Source: Albugo candida
Taxonomy: Eukaryota > Oomycota > Peronosporomycetes > Albuginales
Direction: 5' to 3'
DNA length: 64,000 nucleotides
NCBI GenBank assembly: GCA_040437565.1
Contig: JBDOQK010000029.1
Location: 310,001 to 374,000 of the forward strand
Positions 57,401 through 64,000 of the stretch are shown here, piece after piece. Each line of letters begins with the position of its first letter. The stretch's first letter is position 1. The notes beneath the pieces are model-generated. The model was not told the DNA's origin. It did not search any database and saw only the letters and a program-made list of their open reading frames with translations. The translations under genes and the position numbers were made by a program.

Positions 57401-60400
57401 TCCCGGGACCGTAATGGGAGCTAAAGAAGGAATGCCTGGAAGACATGGAGGAAGCCTGGCAGAACAAATTCGATGTAAGCCACATGCTCACCGAAACCTC
57501 GAGGAGAGGCAGTGGCTGGCATTGGATTACAAGCTTTATCCAGTGTATTACCGCAGCTGCATGGATGCACCTTCACTGGAGCTCATACAGAACCATGAAA
57601 ACTACAGTTTCAAATCATTTGGGTTTACATTCACTGTCCAGGAGCTCAGAAGAATTGCTTCGCTTCCATCACTTCCAAATCTTGCGACGGCGTTTTTAAA
57701 GTGTCCAAAAGAGCTTCACGCTCATTATCTACTTTACAAATTTACACATGAAGATGGAGAAGTTTCCAACTCCGAGGCAGAGCGCTTTATCAAAGCTTCT
57801 TCATCGAGTAGGCCGATTTATCATATAGCGAGATCACTTGATATGCTAGAACGAATCCTTAAGGAGACGACGGAGCAGCCAAATACTTTGCGATATGCTG
57901 CTGGCCATCGAGTGATTTATACGAAATATGTCACAAAAATGACGTTGCTGAAATGTACAAACACACAGCTGCAGCCACGCCAAATTGCCACTCACAGCTT
58001 CGATCTCTCTTCTCAAGACAGTGGGAATGCAGCATTAGACCTCACTGTGACGATTTTGTTTCATGGACATTTCGCTAAGAATGCGTACGAAAATGGAAGA
58101 ATAGTGGCCATGTTGCAAGTGATTCCTGGTGGAGAAGGGAGAAAGTCTGATGAGGGTAAGGAGCGAGCGGATGAGCCGATGTCTATTGGAAAATGCTCGT
58201 CGAAAGATATAACTCTTTCCACAGTGGATACAATGGGAAAGCTTATTATACGTTACGATCCCATCACCAAGCCGCTTTATGATGCTTATGGGACAATCTA
58301 TCAGGTTGTTGTGGGAGCACCATTGCTGATCACGTATTCTGTTGAGATTGAGATCAGTGAAGCTCCTTATGCCGATAAAGCTCTGGTACTCGAGCAAGAG
58401 GCTTTCCATTCCTTTCAGAGGCAGACTCCGTTGTTGAATGAAGCAATTGAAAAGCTATTAGTGAGCGTCATGCTGCTACAATGTAAAGAAAAGTATTCGA
58501 GAAAGCTCCTCGCAATTAGCGAAAAGGAGGTTTTTGCTGCAGAAATGGCCGTGTTGAACGAACAGAACGCTGACGAGATTGCTGATGCGAGAGTGAGTCG
58601 ACTCAAAGCGGCTCAATTGGAAGTCTCTTTCATAAAAGCATGCTTTCTGTACATAAAACGAGAAGAACAATTGAAGGACATTGATGATCTTATGCGTAAT
58701 GAGATTCGTAGGCTCGCTAAGCTTCAATTCCAACGAAAAGCTTTGGAGGGTGCTATTCATGAATATCAGTTGTATCTGCCATCTGTAGCGACTTTCTTGA
58801 ACGGGAAGGAGGTAACAGGCCTTGACTGCGATCATCACGCAGAATCGGACACAGTGAAATACGCTCACGGGACTGAGACCGGTACAAAAATAATGAGACG
58901 AAAATATGAACGAGCACAGGAACGACTGACTGAGAAACTTGACCGGGATCGCGATGCTTCTTTGACTGGCCAGACTCTGCAAACGGAAAACTTGAAAGCT
59001 CAGATATATCAGAATTTAAAGCCGGAGCTTCTGAAGCTTTTAGAGCAGCAATTACGGCATTGCAAAGAGGACCCGACCTTCGATCCTTTCGACTGGAAGA
59101 GCATTACCGAAGTAAATGCAGTGTCTTTAGTGCTCGATGATGGTTCGAATGAGATTGATTCACGTTGTCGCAAAGTTTACTGCGAAATGCAGCGCTGTAA
59201 AGAGTTTGAAGGACTCGGATTCATCGATTCCAAAGTTTTTAACGATCTGCCACACCGCTTCCCAGTCGATGTACTTGGCATTGAATTGCAAAAAGAATTG
59301 GATCAGCTGATTGAGTCACAGCTTCGACGTCATGAGAACGAATGGCTTCAAGTGTTTGTGCGGTCTGAAGAGCAAAATGGCAAGTCGCTTAGAGGCACAA
59401 CTCAAAGCGCTGTATCCTCTAAAATGGCTCCCAACACAGACACAAAAGACCACAGTATGCGATTGGATGAGGAAACACGACCCCAAGGCGATGAAAAGCC
59501 GAGAGCTACGAAGAAAAGACTCGAGAGAAATGACAGGACAACTCAACTTGGCTTCGTCCCTTTCAATGACAAAGATTCAGACTGTCTTGCCTGTCGAAAT
59601 GCTCCATGTCAATGGAAAGGCTACAAATCCGATTTGAAAGCCCATATGAGCCGCCGAATTCAAATTCTTGTCGATGAACGGAATCGAATTTCACCATTTG
59701 AGAAAACTTTCACTGTTTCTTCACGTGTTTGCATCAGTGCAATAAAGCAATATTATCGACGCGATAACATTGCAAACCTTTCGGAGAAGCCTACCGCTTC
59801 CATGCGTCAGTGCGATCTTCTCATTGAGCTTCAGTCTGAAATCAAAGTACTGGAACAACATCTTTTACTTCACGAAATAGACAGTGAATTCCACGCAAGC
59901 TTCCAACCACTTCGAGACGAAGTCACAGGGAAGAGCAGTAACTATTTCGTAACTCGTGCTTTACATGGATTCCCTCAAGCCCAAGAACAAAAAACAGCTC
60001 AAAAAGCGCTTGCTCGCGAGCATTCCGCATTAGTGGCTTCATTTATCACTCAAGAAGTTCTAGACGACATTCTCCAAGATATGCTGGACGGCTGGATCTT
60101 TGGCGAGTACATGCATCCTTCCGCTCTCGGCGTATCGTCCTTAAATGCTCAAAGTCCATTCAGTCTTTTGGATATACAATATTCCACAGCCAGAAATGAT
60201 AATGATCCACCCAAAATCTCTGAGAATGGAATGCGAGTCTCTTCGCCTGAAGCATTGGAAGAATACGTTCCAAAGGAATGGGACGCAGTGCATCGACGTG
60301 AGCAACTAAAATTGGTGCAACCCGGATCTCGAAGGGAGAAATCGCTCATTGAGATAGAACAGAACCTGAAGTTTGGGCTCTTTTATCTCGTATTTATGCG

Positions 60401-60653
60401 CTTTCGAGCTGTCGCATTACTAAACAAACAGAAGCGCTTATGGACGGATCCTTTTGAATTAAAAACCAATTTGAAGAATGAATGCGAACATAGTGGAAGG
60501 AGTAATTCGAGAAACGAAAGGCTACAAAAAAAGCAAAAGGCAGCACATCGCGCTCACCTTTTCGCTGAAACACGTCGAGCGAAACGCGAATTGGGTGCAG
60601 TCCAATGCATTCAGCGTGTATACCGCAAGCACCGCAAATTTCTACCTCAATGA
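54459..60653 (+). CDS. Giant coiled-coil protein with hydrolase-like N-terminus and C-terminal IQ motif
   Basis: 2064 residues in one uninterrupted exon from ATG 54459. Residues 1-130 are helical and EF-hand-like in spacing but lack a clear calcium loop. About 195-500 look like an alpha/beta-hydrolase fold: YEYRFTICIDIWQTIESIRS, QYLIGVGSGAAVVIALL, HFLPLVIVHGEKNSVVPPKE and the late WLPCGHKAL. The nucleophile elbow reads GVGSG, with Gly where Ser or Cys should be, so it is probably inactive. From about 580 on, charged coiled coils dominate, broken by CVRCDANFFDSVTRSHGSC and CLACRNAPC, possible metal sites. The last residues, AVQCIQRVYRKHRKF, are an IQ calmodulin-binding motif. I know no family; a cytoskeletal or flagellar role is only a guess. 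Confidence 0.75.
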   Translation: MTSSVDSQIIIHKLTQYIRFKSDSETSIKDVFHDIQRDHSTELESADFNFFLQKTGIIKCPHTDLLASSLHAEAQELISKQSMKLEHCMSVISGRQSSTITMSEFCSFFARQLRSKTSSSAYDKPQHPRTLIDSPTISRASMRRKRKPTSIAPLESLNTLAEIEANKISGPKHSPRESSLLSQTDFAHSNPLSEAKFPWRVFHIDSSTTLPYAILHSDDILRRDNDTLQFLNDFETTPLDRQKYEYRFTICIDIWQTIESIRSFLAPLLSRFPGGKILICGFPTQRDSSLYAATEDVLASWYAKLLIHLMDTSREWLVQPKDGTGRVNQYLIGVGSGAAVVIALLTKVSVKEFTSLRVFVGALSAAMVVNWSFGTSECKVASTIAIQKRSEEPTHLHTLHFSSWPHFLPLVIVHGEKNSVVPPKEVHHFIRKVKYKESQLDACISNAWRMSKLCDDSIRPPADLFLHISWLPCGHKALEECPNEMYDLFVKLIHLDKEQTFQEGDTEHAAKHCFMETTDDEIEQDIVLEPRVVDLMQKNGIKWVQQELYNRGADGRGSTDKILLLYQRILRSEEDSRTSADANERIRSEKCFQRQANRAMRLEEVSMRIQMRKRVEVEKSRKQYQSDVNVMRAYVNERTMQQRLKKEREEMSIEDAVAARMRREWKIEDRHKASNALAVAQMREIQLDRHHKQMEVIQLEDEKKILGLQYAQRRIPLEAQFTYQKRLSQLGRLKPPDAPNTINCLPDIEALSLRAEALIEAFDQLQHAIKEHVTLKINVIERLNLTHTNTPKISKTKKTVEMHSYLSQVQAHEKEVSLIDLVLRKINIAICETKHAADTMTNLLKQGLKVCDFSITNVKSDCRNVENERHILSLQKDSTYAKIEMLEDEYWRCVRCDANFFDSVTRSHGSCQRFGRRALLKQLESDIELEKGVLADLNMTMETQWRQIMEKEKRRETWRDKRTLLEECLDKTEKRLRCPHLPGTVMGAKEGMPGRHGGSLAEQIRCKPHAHRNLEERQWLALDYKLYPVYYRSCMDAPSLELIQNHENYSFKSFGFTFTVQELRRIASLPSLPNLATAFLKCPKELHAHYLLYKFTHEDGEVSNSEAERFIKASSSSRPIYHIARSLDMLERILKETTEQPNTLRYAAGHRVIYTKYVTKMTLLKCTNTQLQPRQIATHSFDLSSQDSGNAALDLTVTILFHGHFAKNAYENGRIVAMLQVIPGGEGRKSDEGKERADEPMSIGKCSSKDITLSTVDTMGKLIIRYDPITKPLYDAYGTIYQVVVGAPLLITYSVEIEISEAPYADKALVLEQEAFHSFQRQTPLLNEAIEKLLVSVMLLQCKEKYSRKLLAISEKEVFAAEMAVLNEQNADEIADARVSRLKAAQLEVSFIKACFLYIKREEQLKDIDDLMRNEIRRLAKLQFQRKALEGAIHEYQLYLPSVATFLNGKEVTGLDCDHHAESDTVKYAHGTETGTKIMRRKYERAQERLTEKLDRDRDASLTGQTLQTENLKAQIYQNLKPELLKLLEQQLRHCKEDPTFDPFDWKSITEVNAVSLVLDDGSNEIDSRCRKVYCEMQRCKEFEGLGFIDSKVFNDLPHRFPVDVLGIELQKELDQLIESQLRRHENEWLQVFVRSEEQNGKSLRGTTQSAVSSKMAPNTDTKDHSMRLDEETRPQGDEKPRATKKRLERNDRTTQLGFVPFNDKDSDCLACRNAPCQWKGYKSDLKAHMSRRIQILVDERNRISPFEKTFTVSSRVCISAIKQYYRRDNIANLSEKPTASMRQCDLLIELQSEIKVLEQHLLLHEIDSEFHASFQPLRDEVTGKSSNYFVTRALHGFPQAQEQKTAQKALAREHSALVASFITQEVLDDILQDMLDGWIFGEYMHPSALGVSSLNAQSPFSLLDIQYSTARNDNDPPKISENGMRVSSPEALEEYVPKEWDAVHRREQLKLVQPGSRREKSLIEIEQNLKFGLFYLVFMRFRAVALLNKQKRLWTDPFELKTNLKNECEHSGRSNSRNERLQKKQKAAHRAHLFAETRRAKRELGAVQCIQRVYRKHRKFLPQ

Positions 60654-60731
60654 AGTTCACTAACACGCACACTACACGACAATTTGTATGGACGCGAAGT
60701 ACAGCACATCGCATAATAGTAGCCGCTGCCT

Positions 60732-61069
60732 ATGAGTCACGGACATCGCGTTGGATCAACCAGCTACGTGTGGGGTTATGTGCTCGTTCTGGCAGCTGCG
60801 AGCTTCTTCATCATCAGCATGTAGGTGAAAATCTCTGTTCCCACTCTGTACTGCGTGTCTAATCTCCTCCATACAGGTACCTGATGATATTTTCCAAATT
60901 ATTTTGGTGGTGGGACAGTAGTGCTACAATGCCCGCGATACAGTCGCCTCTCATCCAAGCAATTGAGCGCGATATATATTACTGTTATCTCCTACCGCTC
61001 ACAATCCCTATAACAATTATTGCGTGTTATGCGAACTGGGTGGGACTCAAATTCTTTCGCCATAATTAG
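60732..61069 (+). CDS. PIGY: GPI-GlcNAc transferase subunit Y (PIG-Y)
   Basis: Two exons, 60732-60820 and 60877-61069, with a 56-nt GT-AG intron (60821-60876); 93 residues. PIG-Y is a small two-helix membrane subunit of the ER enzyme that starts GPI-anchor synthesis by moving GlcNAc onto phosphatidylinositol. The C-terminal block CYLLPLTIPITIIACYANWV followed by GLKFFRHN matches human PIGY (LLLPITIPVYVFF ... WMGIKLFRHN), including the invariant end FRHN. The first helix is GYVLVLAAASFFIISMYLMIF, restored by the splice. It lies 78 bp after the giant gene and 29 bp before the stop of the convergent MINDY gene. Confidence 0.85.
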
Positions 61070-61098
61070 CAAATCGTAAACTAACGTCTGCATACTAA

Positions 61099-62658
61099 CT
61101 AATCGATACGCGGTATCTCACCGCTGGTCCACTCCACCGACGCTGTCGACCAACGGGTTCGAATCACATCATCAAGCGTGCTTTCTCCTGGTTTTCCGCT
61201 ATGGACCATACTCTGATGCTTCAAAGGCACAGCCTTACCGATGAAATCTTGCATATCATTGAATTTCACGGTGCATTCACAAAGTCCTGTGGAATTGGAG
61301 CGTAAAGTGGTTTTCCACCCATTGTAGTGGTACAATTGAACGATTGTCTCAATCTCATTTGGCGCAGAGTCTGCGGCTGGAGTAACTGGGAAGGATTCCT
61401 CGGTAGCGCCATTGACCCCAGCGTCGAACTGCGCCTGTAACTCGCGAGCAAGCTGCGAATCGGAGCGATTTCGAGGTTCTGATGATGAGCACGTGGCATC
61501 CAAAGCCTTGTTGAAGTCGCCAGTATGCAAAAGAATGGAAATCACTTTCCAAAATTCATCCCACACAATGATTCCAGAACCCGCCAATTCCAATCGATTT
61601 TGAAGACGAGACATTGCGACCAAGTCTTTGCGAATTGTTTCCTGGATATGTAGTTTTTCCACAATATTTGGTAATTTGGTCACTTCCACAAAACCACTTT
61701 CCATAGCATCAAATTCCTGAAAAGTACGACGAACGCGTTCGAATAGAGTTTGTGACTCGGAAGCATTACAAATGGATTCATCCAGGCCAAAGAGAATGGT
61801 GAAGTGAGAAGAGCTTCCCACGACCCAAACGGGATACTGAGGGCATTTGTAAAAACTACCGACTTCACAATACCGCAGAGCCTCTAATTGTGTCAAGTAC
61901 CCGATTCTAGCTTTTTCCGATACTCCACGTAATGACATACCTGAATCTCCAAGCGGGATGGACCCATCAAATACATTGGAAGTCGCTTTCCCGGTCAGTA
62001 GCAAGTTCACCAATTCTTGCGTACAGTGTCCATACGCTCCGGTCAATGTGCTTTGTGAATCATCCATCTCGTTTCGTATCTGATCGATCCCCTTTGTCAG
62101 AATGACGCTGTAAATGAAATGCACAACACCTCGAGCAGCTGTGAATGTTTGAATATGTGATAAAAGCACATTTTGTACGTCTTTTGCGGGGAAGGAAATC
62201 ACACTGATTGTATTCTCTTCACATCGACTTGGAACCGCTATTTGTATCATTGTAGCGGGTGAGCTGTCCCCGCTGCACCGTTCTAAAATGGAAGCCAATG
62301 CGCACACTAAAAGCTTTTGACGGCTTTCAGAGGAAATTGGAGAGCTCAGTGAAACAAGCGCTTCTTCTTGTGAGCCTCTACCGCTGTCTTTTTGCTGTAA
62401 GAAGAGGAAATGGCACAGGATCTCAGCTTGTACAACTGCCAAGACACCGCACGGCCCTCCATGAGTCTGTAGCAATCCTAATGAGAAGGATATATCGTTC
62501 TGTGCGTCCGCTTCCGCTGCTTCTTTTGTGTAGACGAGTCCTTGTTGATACCACCTTGCATAATCTTCATTTTGAGCTTCAGCATTGACTTCATTCGGCC
62601 ACAATAAGCGATCAAGTTGAGCCAACATCGCACGAGATAAAGCCGCTTCCGATTCCAT
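61099..62658 (-). CDS. MINDY-3-type deubiquitinase
   Basis: 519 residues, single exon, ATG 62658. MINDY enzymes are cysteine proteases that trim Lys48-linked ubiquitin chains. The catalytic Cys is in THGGPCGVLAVVQAEIL (about residue 72) and the catalytic His in VVGSSSHFTILFGLD. The block YCEVGSFYKCPQYPVWVVG is diagnostic. Between the catalytic His and the C-terminus lies an EF-hand-like segment (VRRTFQEFDAMESGFVEVTK), the feature that marks MINDY-3 (FAM188A) over MINDY-1, -2 and -4. The C-terminal 80 residues (VQLYHYNGW and following) form a small extra domain. It shares a 73-bp divergent promoter with the next gene. Confidence 0.88.
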   Translation of the reverse strand: MESEAALSRAMLAQLDRLLWPNEVNAEAQNEDYARWYQQGLVYTKEAAEADAQNDISFSLGLLQTHGGPCGVLAVVQAEILCHFLFLQQKDSGRGSQEEALVSLSSPISSESRQKLLVCALASILERCSGDSSPATMIQIAVPSRCEENTISVISFPAKDVQNVLLSHIQTFTAARGVVHFIYSVILTKGIDQIRNEMDDSQSTLTGAYGHCTQELVNLLLTGKATSNVFDGSIPLGDSGMSLRGVSEKARIGYLTQLEALRYCEVGSFYKCPQYPVWVVGSSSHFTILFGLDESICNASESQTLFERVRRTFQEFDAMESGFVEVTKLPNIVEKLHIQETIRKDLVAMSRLQNRLELAGSGIIVWDEFWKVISILLHTGDFNKALDATCSSSEPRNRSDSQLARELQAQFDAGVNGATEESFPVTPAADSAPNEIETIVQLYHYNGWKTTLRSNSTGLCECTVKFNDMQDFIGKAVPLKHQSMVHSGKPGESTLDDVIRTRWSTASVEWTSGEIPRID

Positions 62659-62731
62659 TTTTAACTATTTCATTCGCTAAAATAATTTATTTTCAACCAA
62701 TCGGTATCTCCCAATTCTGTATCTGGAAGAA
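62659..62731. promoter_or_regulatory. 73-bp bidirectional promoter
   Basis: Only 73 bp separate the ATG of the MINDY gene (minus) from the ATG of the next gene (plus). It is AT-rich and contains a CCAAT box at 62697-62701 (plus orientation) and TCATTCGCTAAAAT at 62670-62683, loosely like the TCA-centred initiator known from oomycete promoters. Both 5' leaders must be very short or overlapping. Confidence 0.55.
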
Positions 62732-64000
62732 ATGGACACGGAAGATTATGAAGATGGTGAGATTTTGGAAGAAAATCAAGCGCCTGAATCGCATTCTCAT
62801 ACCGTAAAAAAGGAACTATCGGTATCCTCATCCTTACCGCCGACGATTTCAAGTGTCTCCGCAACCAACAAGACCCCACATCGCCAACAAATCGCAAGAC
62901 GAAACTGGCATCCCAAGGCTCCCCACACCCAACCATTTAACGATGCTGCGTTGATGCATTCCAGAAAACGACCACATCCCGTGCATAAGAATGCTGAAAA
63001 TCACGTCAAAGAAGCGGTAAAACTGCCTCTGGATGACGCATACTGCCAGGAAATGATTCTTCGATGTCCACGTCAAGTGATTTCCAGCCGTGTTCTTCTC
63101 GACTTTGCCTACTGGATGCAGTGGGGAAGCGTCAGAAATCGTATTCGCCGTCTTCTTATTCACGAAATCCAAGAAATGATACTGTCAGCGTTACAAGAGT
63201 CAGACGCTACCTCTGCACTCAGTCCTTGCCTCGCATCTCCTTGCAATCCATGGTTTTCTCGACCCAAGAAAGTCTGTATCATTCTCCTTTCCAATTTACA
63301 TCCAGCGATTCTCCAGAAATATCTCGCTTCGTTACAGTATTTTGGGCAAAGCACAAGTCTCCCGTGTAATTTTGTCAAATCGGCGCATCTTCAACATGGA
63401 GAAAATGTTCTCCCGGAAATGTTATTCAAGTATCCGAAGCCCTCGGTGGATACAGCGTACGTGAAGTGTATGACTGCAGTAGACCCGTCGACTGATTCTT
63501 TTGTATTTATGATTTGATAGAAATCTCTCATCTGACGAGCTTTTTCACGGTCATGAACTCACATTCCTCATTCAGCATTCTTTCGGGTGGAATGACGAGC
63601 TCATTCTACAGCCAGCGGGAACTTTTTTCCAACGTAATCAACCACAGGGAGGAAGATGGGAATTAGATGGCGATTTACTTCATTTAAAGTGGCGATCTCA
63701 AATTCCGAAACTGAAAGTGGGAGACGAAGCAGAAAAAGAGCTCGTTAAAAAGCCTGAGGGGGATTCCTTCATTCTCGATGTTCTCGTGTGTGAAGACGCG
63801 ACCATGCACTACTTTAGTACCGATGCAGTCACAGACCAGACGTACGCACAAACTATCCCGCATCATTTACAGGTCAAACGGCGACGTCAAGGAAGCACTG
63901 ATGCTCCACGTAGTATTCGCCTTTCCCTCGTCAAAGCTGTCAAATCGGATTGCTCCAATGGTCACATTGAAAGCTCTCACAGCTCAAGAAAAGAATCGTT
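62732..64000 (+). CDS. Unrecognised protein, 3' end outside the window
   Basis: Exon 1 62732-63456, a 64-nt GT-AG intron (63457-63520), then exon 2 from 63521, still open at the window edge: at least 401 residues. The join KPSVDTANLSSDELFHGHEL keeps frame. The first 100 residues are acidic, then Pro/His/Lys-rich and disordered (MDTEDYEDGEILEENQ). The rest looks globular: VLLDFAYWMQWGSVRNRIRR, KKVCIILLSNLHPAILQKYL, then WNDELILQPAGTFF, GGRWELDGDLLHLKWRSQ and SFILDVLV. The W-x-x-D-G-x-L-x-L-x-W string resembles small beta-sandwich or lectin-like modules. No family is recognised. Confidence 0.65.

Overview
The window reads as nuclear DNA of an oomycete, most likely a compact-genome one such as a white rust (Albugo). 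The pointers are a cellulose synthase with an N-terminal pleckstrin-homology (PH) domain, a flagellar radial-spoke gene (RSPH9), signalling proteins with unusual domain fusions (PH-FYVE-PI4K, RasGAP-START), very short GT-AG introns (46-64 nt wherever I could place them) and intergenic gaps of only 20-80 bp. The genus is inference. The sequence is a short-read-style scaffold with eight 100-N gaps. At several gaps the contig ends repeat on both sides, which creates false duplications inside genes.

Layout. 1-13 kb, all on the minus strand: a PH-FYVE-phosphatidylinositol 4-kinase, an INCENP-type chromosomal passenger protein, SDHAF4, an ABCG half-transporter and a small Sm-like protein. A small terminal-inverted-repeat DNA transposon sits 20 bp upstream of the Sm-like gene. 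13.6-24 kb: cellulose synthase, a tiny uncertain gene, AP-4 mu, mitochondrial ribosomal protein mS35, a membrane-anchored GH5 glucanase and a six-exon RAP1 (TERF2IP-like) telomere protein with two telo-box motifs just upstream of its ATG. 23.6-28.6 kb is a 5 kb stretch without a recognisable gene. 28.6-37.5 kb: a stand-alone Dicer-type helicase, RSPH9, a DHX15/Prp43 helicase and a TBC1D23-like protein.

37.7-50 kb is a rearranged tandem duplication. It involves an unrecognised coiled-coil gene, a small probably secreted protein, and the mitochondrial very-long-chain acyl-CoA dehydrogenase. Only one copy of the dehydrogenase is intact, and one junction fuses its 5' half to the coiled-coil gene. 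50.8-64 kb: a RasGAP-START protein, a 2064-residue coiled-coil protein with a hydrolase-like N-terminus and an IQ motif, PIG-Y of the GPI-anchor pathway, a MINDY-3-type deubiquitinase, and a divergent unrecognised gene that leaves the window.

The genes do not form one pathway. Themes are membrane traffic and phosphoinositides (PI4K, AP-4, TBC1D23, PIG-Y), the cell wall (CesA, GH5), chromosomes and telomeres (INCENP, RAP1), mitochondria (SDHAF4, mS35, VLCAD), RNA (DHX15, Sm-like, Dicer-type helicase) and the flagellum (RSPH9). I see no intact retroelement or virus-like element, no CRISPR array, and no tRNA or rRNA that I can support.
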